Of a stretch of DNA of 64,000 nt, positions 37,391-48,199 are shown in pieces. Source of the stretch: Paractinoplanes durhamensis (lineage in GTDB: Bacteria; Actinomycetota; Actinomycetes; Mycobacteriales; Micromonosporaceae). The DNA lies in the NCBI RefSeq assembly GCF_016862175.1, contig NZ_BOML01000062.1, positions 60,124-124,123 of the forward strand, written 5' to 3'. The position numbers and the translations under genes were made by a program. Every line of letters starts with the position of its first letter. Position 1 is the first letter of the stretch. The notes below the pieces were generated by a model, which searched no databases, had not been told where the DNA came from, and worked only from the letters and a program-made list of their open reading frames with translations.

Positions 37391-37436
37391 CCAGGATGTC
37401 GGGGCCTCGCCGCGAGCGCAGAGCCCGACATCCTGG
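37391..37436. repeat. Inverted repeat in spacer
   Basis: CCAGGATGTCGGG at 37391-37403 and its exact complement at 37424-37436 enclose 20 bases. It may be a terminator-like structure for the opposing units or the remnant of a small mobile element. Confidence 0.6.
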
Positions 37437-37647
37437 CAATCGGTGTCTCGGACGCCATGCGAGACCCCGGAATCAAGGAAAAGGTGGCCGGCTGAAACTC
37501 GTCGGACCTGACGCCGGACGATGCCGTGCCGACCTCGCCGGCGGCCAACGGCCATCACGCCGCACCATCGACGCCCGGCGAGCCCCCACGGGGCCTGGGT
37601 TGCCGCTGGCGCAGGATGGGCGCCGACCAGGTGTTTCTCGGCACTTT

Positions 37648-37744
37648 GCGCGCCCGGGTGAGCAGAGCAGCGCGTCTATGTGCGCAGAGCGACCCGACGG
37701 CGCGCCCGGGCTAGCAGAGCAGCGCGTCTATGTGCGCAGAGCGA
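37648..37744. repeat. 45-bp tandem direct repeat
   Basis: Two copies, 37648-37692 and 37700-37744, differ at two adjacent bases (TG versus CT) and are offset by 52 bases. Each includes GCGCGTCTATGTGCGCAGAG. Only two copies exist and the gap is seven bases, so it is not a CRISPR array. Confidence 0.8.
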
Positions 37745-37905
37745 AGGGGCGGGAAGCCTGGTGGGGCTCGGGTCTGGCGTACGGATCATGAGCGGTGGTT
37801 GTCGAGGTCGGTCGTTGGAGGCGGTGTGGCGGGAGGTGAGCCGCGCAGGCAGGACGGGCTATCGGCTTGCTGCGGTGATCACCGCCGTGATCTGCGAAGC
37901 GTCTC

Positions 37906-38547
37906 CTAGACCGCGGTCAGGTGGGCGACCACCAGGTCGCCGATCATCCGGCGCAGGTGATCGCGGCCGGCCGGGTCGAGCAGGTCGCGGTCGAAGATCG
38001 CCTTGAACGTGTAGCGGTTGGCGCCGCGGAACACGCAGAACGCGCTGATGATCATGTGCACGTCGAGGGCGTCCAGGTCGTCGCGGAAGACGCCCGCGGC
38101 CCGGCCCCGTTCCATGATGCGGGTGAGCACCTCCAACGCGGGCGCGGCCAGCACCTCGCGGGACTCCGACTTCAGCAGGTGCTGGGCGTAATGGATGTTC
38201 TCGATGGCGACCAGCCGGACGAAATCCTGATGCGACTCGTGGTGATCGAAGGTCAGCTCGGCCAGCTTCCGCAGCGCGTCCACCGGCGCCAGATGGTCGA
38301 CGTCGAGTTGCTGCTCCAGCGAGCGGATGTGCCGGTAGGCCCCCTCCAGCACGGTCAGGTAGAGCCCCTCCTTGCCGCCGAAGTAGTAGTAGATCATCCG
38401 CTTGGTGGTGCGGGTCTTAGCCGCGATCTCGTCGACCCGCGCACCGGCGTAGCCCTGATCCGCGAACTCGTGCGTGGCCACCTCGATGATCTCGGCGCGG
38501 GTCCGCTCCGCGTCGCGAACCCTGGGGGTGGCGGCCTCCGATGTCAT
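37906..38547 (-). CDS. TetR-family transcriptional regulator
   Basis: A 213-residue regulator. The HTH domain is at residues 12-60 (RAEIIEVATHEFADQGYAG and RTTKRMIYYYFGGKEGLY), followed by a TetR_C domain with FVRLVAIENIHYAQHL, a pattern common in regulators of aromatic or acyl-compound catabolism. ATG 38547 has GGAG nine bases upstream, just after the stop of the reductase gene, so it is the last gene of the minus-strand catabolic operon or has its own promoter inside the preceding gene. A palindrome at 38581-38598 lies 34 bases upstream of its start and is the best candidate for its own binding site. Confidence 0.87.
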   Translation of the reverse strand: MTSEAATPRVRDAERTRAEIIEVATHEFADQGYAGARVDEIAAKTRTTKRMIYYYFGGKEGLYLTVLEGAYRHIRSLEQQLDVDHLAPVDALRKLAELTFDHHESHQDFVRLVAIENIHYAQHLLKSESREVLAAPALEVLTRIMERGRAAGVFRDDLDALDVHMIISAFCVFRGANRYTFKAIFDRDLLDPAGRDHLRRMIGDLVVAHLTAV

Positions 38548-38561
38548 GCCGTCGACTCCAG

Positions 38562-40355
38562 TCATCCGAATGCGTTGAGTGTACGGACCGGTTCGTACGT
38601 ACCCTGAGACACCACGACCGGCCCGGGACTGACCAGCCATCGGCGGCGGCCGTCGTGCCCGAGCAGCAGCCGCTCCCCGTCGATCGCCTCCAGTGTCGTG
38701 CCGAACCGGATCTCCACCGCCGGGTTCTCGGTCAGCCGCCGCACCATCAGCACCTTCTCACGAGGGCCGGCCTCCGGCGCGAGCTCACCGCCGGAGGCGA
38801 GAAGCAGTACCCGATGCCCGGCCGTCGCGGCCGCATCGGCGACGGCAACCCCGGCCCGGTCGGCACCCCACACCGTCACCACCTCGCCGTCCGCGACCGG
38901 CCGCGGGTGGCGCAGCCATTCCCGCAGGTCGACGACGCGGTCCCCGGTGGCGCCCGGGATGGGCGGCAGCAACCCGGCCGCACCGGTGGCCAGGACGACG
39001 ACATCCGGGGCGAGCGCGGCGATCGTCTCGTCGTCGGCGCGGGTCGAGAGACGGACGCGCACCGCGAGGCGGCCCATCTCGGCGGCATACCAGTCGAGCA
39101 GCCGGCCGAACTCGGGCTTGGCCGGCAGGCTCGCGGCCAGCCGCCACTCCCCGCCGATCACCGCCTCGGCCTCCAGCACCGTGACGTCATCACCGGCCAG
39201 CGCCGCCGCCCGGGCCGCCGCCAGCCCAGCTATCCCCGCGCCGACCACGACGACCGTGCGGCGAGGTCCGGGCCGGGCGGCCGTGGCCGGGCGGCCGGTG
39301 GCCGGGTTGGCCAGGCACCAGATCGGCTGCTGGGTGTGCAACGCGTCGATGCAGCCCTGGTTGCAGCCGATACACGGGCGCGGATCGCTCCCGGCCAGGA
39401 CGGTTTTCGTCCACTCCGGATCGGCGTGCTGGCCACGGCCGACGGCCACCAGGTCGGCGGGCCCCGACCGCAGAACCTCCTCGGCGGCCGCGCCGGTGGT
39501 GATGCGGCCGGCCACCCCGATCGGCTTGCCGAGGGTGCGGAAGCGGGCGGCGTACGGCGCGAGCACACCGTGCGGCACCTCACCCGGCTGGACCATCCAC
39601 TCGCCGGCCTCGTAGCAGCCGGCCGAGATGTCGAGCAGGTCGACCAGGTCCAGCGGCAGGCGCCCGGTCAGCGCCAGCGTCTCCTCGACGCCGAGGCCTT
39701 CCGGCACACCTTCGAACGCGGACAGCCGCAGGAACACGGTGGCGGCCGGTGCCTCCCGGCGCACCCGGTCGAGCACCTCGGCCAGGAAGAGCACCGGATC
39801 GGCGTACCGGTCGGTGCGCCGATTGGTGCGTGGCGACAGGAACTGGTGGATCAGGTAGCCGTGCGCGCCGTGCACCTCCAGCACATCCACCCCCGCTCGC
39901 GCGCAGCGGCGGGCCGCCGCCCCGAACGCGGCTACGATCTCGGCGATCTCCGCCGTGCCGAGTTCCCGCGGCCGGCGGCCGCGGAACGGCACCGGCGACG
40001 GCGCCACCGGCTGGAAGCCGGAGACGGCCGGGTCGGCCACCCGGCCGGCGTGGTTGAGCTCCACGCCGAGCAGGGCACCCTCGGCGTGCACCGCCTCGGC
40101 CAGCGCCCGCAGGCCCGGGATCACGTGTTCGCCGTGCGCGCCGAGCTGCCGGGAACGGCCCCGGCCGTCGGCGCGCACGAAGGTCGCCTCGGTGAAGACC
40201 AGCGCCGCCCCGCCGGCTGCCCGGGCCCGCAGGTAGTCGGTGTAGAGGCCGGTCAGCCGGCCGTCGGCGGTGCCGTAGTTGCGCTCCATCGGCGGGCTAA
40301 CCACCCGGTTGCGCAGCTCGTGCCGGCCCACCCGGAGCGGCTCGCCGAGCAGCAC
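38562..40355 (-). CDS. NADH:flavin oxidoreductase/2,4-dienoyl-CoA reductase-like (OYE family with Fe-S and FAD domains)
   Basis: A 597-residue enzyme. The N-terminal FMN TIM barrel (residues 1-330) carries the family segments NRVVSPPMERNY, HGAHGYLIHQFLSP and GRITT; the 4Fe-4S cluster is bound by CIGCNQGC plus a fourth Cys in PIWCLANP near 370; the C-terminal FAD/NAD(P) domain starts VVVVGAGIAGLAAAR near 392. This three-part layout reduces conjugated C=C bonds of enoyl-CoA or ring compounds. GTG 40355 follows the livF stop by one base. It is part of the operon with the Liv transporter, implying reduction of an imported, possibly cyclic, substrate. Confidence 0.87.
   Translation of the reverse strand: MLLGEPLRVGRHELRNRVVSPPMERNYGTADGRLTGLYTDYLRARAAGGAALVFTEATFVRADGRGRSRQLGAHGEHVIPGLRALAEAVHAEGALLGVELNHAGRVADPAVSGFQPVAPSPVPFRGRRPRELGTAEIAEIVAAFGAAARRCARAGVDVLEVHGAHGYLIHQFLSPRTNRRTDRYADPVLFLAEVLDRVRREAPAATVFLRLSAFEGVPEGLGVEETLALTGRLPLDLVDLLDISAGCYEAGEWMVQPGEVPHGVLAPYAARFRTLGKPIGVAGRITTGAAAEEVLRSGPADLVAVGRGQHADPEWTKTVLAGSDPRPCIGCNQGCIDALHTQQPIWCLANPATGRPATAARPGPRRTVVVVGAGIAGLAAARAAALAGDDVTVLEAEAVIGGEWRLAASLPAKPEFGRLLDWYAAEMGRLAVRVRLSTRADDETIAALAPDVVVLATGAAGLLPPIPGATGDRVVDLREWLRHPRPVADGEVVTVWGADRAGVAVADAAATAGHRVLLLASGGELAPEAGPREKVLMVRRLTENPAVEIRFGTTLEAIDGERLLLGHDGRRRWLVSPGPVVVSQGTYEPVRTLNAFG
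38581..38598. promoter_or_regulatory. Candidate TetR operator inside reductase 3' end
   Basis: GTACGGACCGGTTCGTAC is palindromic at 16 of 18 positions. It lies 34 bases upstream of the TetR start codon. Related sequences occur at 48252 and 51311, at promoters of nearby genes. Confidence 0.45.
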
Positions 40356-40356
40356 G

Positions 40357-41096
40357 TCACAGCCCGAGGTAGATGCGCCGCACCTGCGGATCGTGCCGGA
40401 GCTGGGCCGACGTGCCGCGCATCGCCACCTCGCCGTTCTCCACCACCAGGCAGCTGCTGGTGGCCTCGAAGGTCAGCTTGGCGTTCTGCTCGACCAGCAG
40501 CAGGCTGAGCCCTTCGGAGCGCAGCCGCAGCAGGACCGCGAGGATCTCCTCGACCAGCTTCGGCGACAACCCCATCGACGGCTCGTCCAGCAGCAACAGG
40601 CGGGGGCGGGCCATCAGCGCCCGCCCGATCGCCAGCATCTGCTGCTGGCCGCCGGAGAGCGCCCCGGCCAGCCGGCCGCGCATCTCGCCGAGGACCGGGA
40701 ACATCTCGTAGACCTCGGCCAGGGTCGCCCGGGTCTCCGCGTTCCACTTCCGGACGTACGCGCCCAGCAGCAGGTTCTTCTCCACCGGCAGGCCGGCGAA
40801 GACGTGCCGGCCCTCCGGGACGTAGCCGATCCGGTGCCGGACCATGGCCCGGGCGTGCACGCGGCTCAGGTCGACGTCGCCGTAGCGCAGCGTGCCGACC
40901 TTGCGCGGGACCAGCCCCATCACCGCCTTGAGGGTGGACGTCTTGCCGGCGCCGTTGGCGCCGATCACCCCGATCGCCTCGCCGGCCGGGACGGCGAAGC
41001 TCAGGTCGCGGACCGCGCAGACGCCGCCGTAGTGGACGGTCAGGCCCTCCACGGTGAGTGCCTGCGCGGTCTTGGTCGCGGATTCGGACATTGCGG

Positions 41097-41100
<4 letters not shown>
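40357..41100 (-). CDS. livF: Liv-type ABC transporter ATP-binding protein (LivF)
   Basis: A 247-residue ATPase of the HAAT (branched-chain amino acid) importer family. Walker A is GANGAGKTST near residue 48, signature LSGGQQQMLAIGRALM, Walker B LLLLDEPSMGL, and SLLLVEQNAKL follows. Its start overlaps the LivM-LivG stop by four bases. HAAT systems import branched amino acids but also aromatic acids such as benzoate derivatives, and neighbours here favour a catabolic carbon source over an amino acid. Confidence 0.9.
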
Positions 41101-42868
<1,768 letters not shown>

Positions 42869-42872
<4 letters not shown>

Positions 42873-43738
42873 GCCCGATTCACCGTCCGCTCGCCGAAGA
42901 CCCCGGTCGGCCGGATCATGATGATCACGGTGAAGACCAGGAAGGTGACCAACTCCGAGTAACCCTGGAAGTGCCCGGCCGCGAACGAGTCGAGCACCCC
43001 GATGGCCAGCCCGCCGACGATCGCGCCGGGAATGCTGCCGAACCCGCCGAGGATCGCCGCCGCGAAGCCCTTGATGCCGAGCGCCCCGCCGAGCGCCGGG
43101 TTGACGTAGAGCAGCGGCCCGACCAGCCCACCGGCCAGCGCCGCCAGCCCCGCGCCGATCATGAAAGCGATCGCGTTGCTGCGGCCGACGTGGATGCCGA
43201 CCGCGGTGGCCGCCTCGTGGTCCATCGCCACCGCCTGCATGGCCGCGCCGCGTTTGGTGCGCGACAGGAACAGCACCAGCAGCACCGTGGCGACCGCCGC
43301 GATGGCCAGCACGACCAGGTCGTAGGTGCGGATCCGCAGCCCGAACAGCTCGATCGGGGCGGCCGGCACCGGCGACGGGACGGCCCGCCCGGTGGCCCCC
43401 CAGATCATGATGACCAGGGCGTCGAGGACGATGCCGAAGCCGATCGTGCCGATCAGCATGAGGTCGAAGTCGCGGTTCTCCAGCGGCCGGAGCACCCGCT
43501 CGATGACCAGGCCGATCGCCGCGGTGACCGCGATCGCCACCAGCATGGCCAGCGCGAACGGGAGCTTGGTGGTGAGGTAGAAGGTGGAGGCCAGGTAGGC
43601 GCCGACGGTGACGACGTTGCCGTGCGCGAAGTTGACCAGGCCCATCGTGCGGTAGACCAGCGAGAAACCGAGCGCCACCAGGGCGTAGACGGCACCGAGA
43701 CTGATCCCGCCGATGATCGTCTGAAAGAAGACCTGCAT
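42869..43738 (-). CDS. livH: Liv-type ABC transporter permease (LivH)
   Basis: A 289-residue membrane protein with eight or so hydrophobic helices. It begins with IIGGISLGAVYALVALGFSL and the LivH motif GLVNFAHGNVVTVGAYLA; the cytoplasmic loop RTKRGAAMQAVAMDHEAATA and GIKGFAAAILGGFGS are conserved. It pairs with the permease half of the LivM-LivG fusion. Its stop overlaps the fusion's start by four bases. A strong hairpin lies between it and the binding protein gene upstream. Confidence 0.9.
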
Positions 43739-43755
43739 GGCCTCTCCTTCGATGG

Positions 43756-43793
43756 CGGTATCCCGGCGCCTCCGTGGCGGCGCCGGGATACCG
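43756..43793 (-). terminator. Intra-operon hairpin after Liv binding-protein gene
   Basis: A perfect 15-bp stem, CGGTATCCCGGCGCC with its complement, has an 8-nt loop. It is located between the binding protein stop and livH. As in the Opp-type operon of this window, it probably raises binding-protein levels over the channel. Confidence 0.8.
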
Positions 43794-43806
43794 GGGGTCG
43801 GGTGGA

Positions 43807-44958
43807 TCAGCCTGCGGCCGCGACGAGCTTGCCGCCCTGGATCTTGCCGATCGAGGTGGCGAAGATCCCGACGCCGGTCTGGTCGAACGCGAAGTCGCCG
43901 AGCAGGCCCTGGTACTTGGTGGCGCGGATGGCGTCGGCCAGCGGCTTGCCGGTGGCCACGTTGCTGTTCTTGAGCGCGGTCAGCATGATCTGCGCGCCGT
44001 CGTACGCCTTGGCCCCGTGCAGCTCGGCGTCCTCGTTGTAGGCGGCCTTGTAGGCGTCGGCGAACTTCTTCGACGCCGGGCTGATGTCGTTGCTCAGATA
44101 CGGCGAGCTGACGATCGTGCCCTCGGCGCCGGCGGCGCCGGCCGTGTCCAGGAAGACCGGCGTGCCCTGCGGCGCGGCACCCGCGAACGGGACGGTGATG
44201 CCGAGGTCGCGGGCCTGCTTGACGATCAGTCCGGACTCGACCTCCTCGGCGCCCAGGAAGATCAGCTTCGGGTTCTTCTGCCGGATCGAGGTGAGCGCGG
44301 CACTGAAGTCCTTCTGGTCGGTGGTGACCACCTGGTCGGCGACCGGCGTGACGCTACGGGCGGTGAGCGCCTTCGTGAAGGCGTCGTGCTCGCCCTTGCC
44401 GTACGAGCCGTTGTTGGTGATCAGCGCGATGCTCTTGATGCCCTGCTGGTCGACGATGTATTTGGCCAGCGTCTCGTCGTAGGTGGTGCTGGTCGGGCCG
44501 TTCAGGAACAGGAACTCGCTGCCGACCGCGACCAGGCCCGGGGACTGCCCGGACGTGATGTTGGGGATCTCGGCGGTCTTCAGCGTCGGCGCCATCGCGA
44601 TGGTCACCGCGCTCTCGGCCGTGCCGATCATCGCGATGTACCCCTCGCTGTCGATCTTGCGCGCGAGGTTGGTGCCGGTGGTCGGGTCGGCCTGGTCGTC
44701 GAACACGTCCAGCTGGATCTGCCGGCCGTTGATGCCGCCGGCCGCGTTCCACTCGGTGACGGCGAGCTTGGCGCCCTTGAGTTCCCACGCGCCGAGCGAG
44801 CTGAGCTGCCCGCTCTGCGCGTCCACCAGGGCGATCTTGATGGGCCCGGAGTCCGAGCCGGACTCCTTCTTGTCGCCGCCGGGTGCGCTGCACCCGGCGG
44901 CGACGACCAGAGCGAGCACGGCGACGGCGGATATGGCGGTGGCACGGGGTCGGACCAT
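43807..44958 (-). CDS. Liv-type substrate-binding lipoprotein (LivK family)
   Basis: A 383-residue receptor. The lipoprotein signal ends in VAAGCS, a Gly/Ser/Lys linker follows, then the periplasmic-binding type I fold (IKIALVDAQSGQLSSLGAWE, GGINGRQIQLDVFDDQADP, MIGTAESAVTIAMAPTLK, YGKGEHDAF, LIFLGAEEVESGLIVKQA). It would bind an amino acid, short acid or aromatic acid outside the membrane. AGGTGAG lies eight bases before the ATG. It is the third gene of the minus-strand operon, after the aldehyde dehydrogenase and ThDP enzyme. Confidence 0.88.
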   Translation of the reverse strand: MVRPRATAISAVAVLALVVAAGCSAPGGDKKESGSDSGPIKIALVDAQSGQLSSLGAWELKGAKLAVTEWNAAGGINGRQIQLDVFDDQADPTTGTNLARKIDSEGYIAMIGTAESAVTIAMAPTLKTAEIPNITSGQSPGLVAVGSEFLFLNGPTSTTYDETLAKYIVDQQGIKSIALITNNGSYGKGEHDAFTKALTARSVTPVADQVVTTDQKDFSAALTSIRQKNPKLIFLGAEEVESGLIVKQARDLGITVPFAGAAPQGTPVFLDTAGAAGAEGTIVSSPYLSNDISPASKKFADAYKAAYNEDAELHGAKAYDGAQIMLTALKNSNVATGKPLADAIRATKYQGLLGDFAFDQTGVGIFATSIGKIQGGKLVAAAG

Positions 44959-44996
44959 GTGCGTCTCACCTCGATCTAGGGTTGAGTCGGCGCCTC

Positions 44997-46724
44997 TTAC
45001 TCGAAGACGCCCTGGTAGATGTCCTTGATGTTCCAGTGGCCGGGGGTCGGCACCGGTTCGTTGACCATCGGAACGTCGATCACCGCGGGGCGGCGGCGGT
45101 CGACGGCCGTCTTGAGGGCGGCGGTGAGCTCGCCCGGTTCGCCGATCAGGTATCCGTCGGCACCGCAGGCCCGGCCCAGGGCGGCGAAGTCCGGGCTGTA
45201 GGGCTGCCCGTCCGGGTCGGTGAAGTCGCAGCCGTAGCTGCGGCCGAAGAACGTCGACTGCAGGTCGGAGATGGTGCCGTGGGCCCGGTTGTTCATCACC
45301 AGGAAGATCACCGGGAGACCCCGCTCGACCGCCATCGGCACGGCCGGCAGCTGCGCGCTCATCCCGCCGTCGCCGATCAGCGCCACCACCACCCGCTCGG
45401 GCTGGGCGAGCTGCACGCCGAGGGCGGCGGCCGGGCCGAAGCCCATGGTGGACGCGCCGCCGGGGGTGATGAACCGGCCCGCGGCGGGCAGCGGATAGCA
45501 CTGGGCCACCCCGTTCTTGTTCCAGCCCACGTCGGTGACCAGCACCGCGTCCGGCGGCAGCCCGGCCCGCACGTCGGCCAGGATCCGCTCCGGCCGCAAC
45601 GGGAACTGGTCGCTGCGGCCCCGCTCGGCGCTGGCCGCGAACAGCTCGCCGCGGGCGGTGGCGATCCGGGCCCGCAGCTCGGGCCGGGCGACCGGGTCGT
45701 GGCCGCGGACCCGGTCGCGGATCGCGGTGACCGCGAGCGCGGCGTCGGCGACCACGCCGAGCTCGACCGGGTAGTTGCGGCCGATCTCGGCCGGGTCGAT
45801 ATCGATCTGGATCAGCCGCGACGGCGGGAAACGCCAGGTGTAGTCGGGGTTCCACGAGCTCGCGTCGGTCTCGGCGAACCGGGTGCCGATGGCCAGCACC
45901 AGGTCGGCGTCGCGGGCGTAGGCGTTGGTGACTTCCAGCCCCCAGAACCCGGTCATGCCGAGCACCAGCGGGTGGTCGTCGGGCAGCGCGCCCTTGGCCA
46001 TCAGCGAGTGCGCCACCGGGATGTCGAGGTGCTCGGCCAGCTCGCGCAGCGCGGCCCGGCCGGCCGGGCCGCCGAGTCCGCCGCCCAGGTAGATCAGCGG
46101 CCGCTCGGCACCGGCCAGCGCGGCCGCGATCCGGTCGGCGTCGGCGGCGCTCAGGTCGGGACGGGTCACGGCGGCCGGCAGCGGGTAGGCCGGGACGCCG
46201 TCCGGCAGCGGCCGGGAGAACAGGTCCATCGGCACGTTGAGCAGCACCGCGCCCGGCCGGCCCGAGCTCGCCGTCCAGAACGCCCGCTCGGTGAAGCGGG
46301 GCAGATCCTCGACCCGCTGCACCTGCCAGGCCCGCTTCACGAACGGCCGGTAGATGGCCGCCTGGTCGGCGTCGGCGTGCAGGTTGACCTCTTGGTGCGG
46401 GTGCCGGCCGTACAGGTAGGACGGGATGTCGCCGGCGATGGCGACCAGCGGCACCGAGTCGAGCGCGGCGGTGGCCACCCCGGTGACCGCGTTCATCATG
46501 CCCGGGCCGACGTGCATGAGCAGGACGCCGGGTTTGCCGGTGGCCCGCGCGTAACCGTCGGCGGCGTGCGCGGCGGTCTGCTCGTGGCGGGCGATGACGA
46601 ACTCGATGCCGCTGCGGCCGATGGCGTCCAGCAGCGCGATGTTGGTGTGCCCGCAGGTGCCGAAGACGTATTCGACGCCGTAGTCGGTGAGCTGCGCGAC
46701 GAGCGCGTCGGCGGCGGTGGCCAT
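44997..46724 (-). CDS. Thiamine-diphosphate-dependent enzyme (acetolactate synthase superfamily)
   Basis: A 575-residue ThDP enzyme. The N-terminal PYR domain has GVEYVFGTCGHTNIALLDA and the catalytic Glu in ARHEQTAAHAADGYARA near residue 47; the C-terminal PP domain carries the ThDP motif IGDGGMSAQ ... MNN near residue 440. GTCGHTN replaces the usual GxPG of acetolactate synthase, so it is probably a decarboxylase or carboligase of a catabolic substrate, not a biosynthetic synthase. Overlap TGATG with the aldehyde dehydrogenase suggests they act in sequence: 2-oxo acid to aldehyde to acid, as in mandelate-type pathways. Confidence 0.82.
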   Translation of the reverse strand: MATAADALVAQLTDYGVEYVFGTCGHTNIALLDAIGRSGIEFVIARHEQTAAHAADGYARATGKPGVLLMHVGPGMMNAVTGVATAALDSVPLVAIAGDIPSYLYGRHPHQEVNLHADADQAAIYRPFVKRAWQVQRVEDLPRFTERAFWTASSGRPGAVLLNVPMDLFSRPLPDGVPAYPLPAAVTRPDLSAADADRIAAALAGAERPLIYLGGGLGGPAGRAALRELAEHLDIPVAHSLMAKGALPDDHPLVLGMTGFWGLEVTNAYARDADLVLAIGTRFAETDASSWNPDYTWRFPPSRLIQIDIDPAEIGRNYPVELGVVADAALAVTAIRDRVRGHDPVARPELRARIATARGELFAASAERGRSDQFPLRPERILADVRAGLPPDAVLVTDVGWNKNGVAQCYPLPAAGRFITPGGASTMGFGPAAALGVQLAQPERVVVALIGDGGMSAQLPAVPMAVERGLPVIFLVMNNRAHGTISDLQSTFFGRSYGCDFTDPDGQPYSPDFAALGRACGADGYLIGEPGELTAALKTAVDRRRPAVIDVPMVNEPVPTPGHWNIKDIYQGVFE

Positions 46725-48199
46725 CAGTTCTCTCCCCAGATCGACATTCCGCGCAGGATCAGCGTCTTGACGACCGTGTAGTCGTCGATCATGTGGGCCG
46801 GCGACTCCCGGCCGAACCCGGAGTCCTTGACCCCGCCGAACGGCACGTGGTCGAGCCGGAAGTTGGACGAGCCGTTCACGATCAGGCCGCCCACCTCCAG
46901 CTCCCGCCAGGCGGTCAGGATCCGGCCGATGTCCCGGGTGAACAGCCCGGCCTGCAGGCCGAACCGGCTCGCGTTGCAGGTCGCCAGGACGGTGTCGAAG
47001 TCGTCGAACGGCAGCACGCTGACCAGCGCCCCGAAGACCTCCTTGGTCACCACCGCGGCGTCGGCGGGCGGGTCGGCGACCACGGTCGGGGTGAGGGTGG
47101 CGCCGTCGCGCGCGCCGCCCACGGTGATCCGCGCGCCGGCGCCGGCCGCCTCGGTGGCCCAGCCGAGCACCCGCTCGGCGGCCCGGTCGTCGACCATCGA
47201 GCCGACGTCGGTGGCCGGGTCGAGCGGGTCACCGACCCGCAGCGCCGCCACCTCGGCGGTGAGCAGGTCGACGAACGCCGCGAAGCTGTCCCGCTGCACG
47301 TAGACGCGCTGCACCGAGATGCAGCTCTGCCCGGAGTTGGTATAGCCGGTGCGGGCGCACACCTTGGCGGCGGCCGCGAGGTCGGCGTCGGCGCAGACGA
47401 TGGTGGCGGCGTTGCCGCCGAGCTCCAGGACCAGCCGCTTGGCGCCGGCCGCCCGGGCCACCGCGGCGCCGGTCTCGGCGCTGCCGGTGAAGCTGATGAC
47501 CGCGACCTCGGGGGCCGCGCAGAGCTCGGCGCCGACCTCGCCCCCGCCGTGCAGCAGCTGCACCGCCTCGACCGGCGCGCCCGCTTCCAGCAGCAGCGCG
47601 ACCACGGCGGCGGAGACGGCGGGCGCCTGCGGGGGTGCCTTCACGATGGTGCTGTTGCCGGCCGCGAACGACGCGCCCAACTTGTGCGCGAGCAGGTTGG
47701 CCGGGGCGTTGAACGGCGTGATCGCGAGGGCGACGCCGGCCGGCGCGCGGTAGGTGAGGGCGGTGTTGCCGATGCCGCGTTCCCAGCCGGCGACCGGGAG
47801 CACGTCGCCGCCGATCCGGCGGGCCTCGGCCGCGCAGACCGCGAACGTGTCGGCCACCCGGTCCAGCTCGCCGCGGCCGTCCTTGACGGGTTTGCCCAGC
47901 TCGAGGGCGATCAGCCGGGCGATCGCGTCGCGGTGCTCGGTGGCCAGCGCGGCGGCCCGGTCGAGGATCGCGGCCCGGGTGGCGGGCGCGAGGCGGGCGA
48001 CCGTGCGGGCGAACGCGGTGGCATGCCCGGCCGCCGCCCGGGCGTCGCCCGGCTCGGCGATCCGGGCCCGGCTGACCACCGTGCGGGTGAACGGACCGAC
48101 CCGGTCGTCCGACGGCCCGTCACCGATCCAGACGCCGCCGAGCAGGGTGGGCGCCGAAACCACCGATCCCGGTGGCGTGTTGAGGATGGCCGCGAGCAT
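46724..48199 (-). CDS. NAD(P)-dependent aldehyde dehydrogenase
   Basis: A 491-residue ALDH. The catalytic Cys is in NSGQSCISVQRVYVQ near residue 275, the general base Glu in LELGGNAATIV near 245, and the cofactor motif FTGSAETG precedes it; VTKEVFGALVSVLPF and FPFGGVKDSG-type VPFGGVKDSGFGRE are present near the C terminus. ATG 48199 was chosen over GTG 48205 because AGGAGG lies five bases before it. As first gene of the minus-strand operon it follows the divergent promoter shared with the IclR gene. It likely oxidises the aldehyde produced by the ThDP enzyme. Confidence 0.88.
   Translation of the reverse strand: MLAAILNTPPGSVVSAPTLLGGVWIGDGPSDDRVGPFTRTVVSRARIAEPGDARAAAGHATAFARTVARLAPATRAAILDRAAALATEHRDAIARLIALELGKPVKDGRGELDRVADTFAVCAAEARRIGGDVLPVAGWERGIGNTALTYRAPAGVALAITPFNAPANLLAHKLGASFAAGNSTIVKAPPQAPAVSAAVVALLLEAGAPVEAVQLLHGGGEVGAELCAAPEVAVISFTGSAETGAAVARAAGAKRLVLELGGNAATIVCADADLAAAAKVCARTGYTNSGQSCISVQRVYVQRDSFAAFVDLLTAEVAALRVGDPLDPATDVGSMVDDRAAERVLGWATEAAGAGARITVGGARDGATLTPTVVADPPADAAVVTKEVFGALVSVLPFDDFDTVLATCNASRFGLQAGLFTRDIGRILTAWRELEVGGLIVNGSSNFRLDHVPFGGVKDSGFGRESPAHMIDDYTVVKTLILRGMSIWGEN

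Larger units (their letters stand above)
37281..37905. other. Long gene-poor spacer with repeats
   Basis: About 625 bases with no coding sequence I can support on either strand; the short open frames have no recognisable product and overlap the repeats. It contains the inverted repeat at 37391-37436 and the 45-bp direct repeat at 37648-37744. It separates the sugar-uptake locus from the catabolic operon and could be a site of past insertion or recombination. Confidence 0.6.

Noticed and set aside
37648..37744. CRISPR array
   Set aside because: Only two copies with a seven-base gap, no third repeat and no cas genes.
37281..37905. A tRNA or a transposase remnant in the spacer
   Set aside because: No cloverleaf or CCA-ending arm and no recognisable transposase residues on either strand.
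44997..46724. Annotation as biosynthetic acetolactate synthase IlvB
   Set aside because: The GTCGHTN motif, absence of a small subunit gene and operon with ALDH and transporter genes do not fit branched-chain amino acid synthesis.
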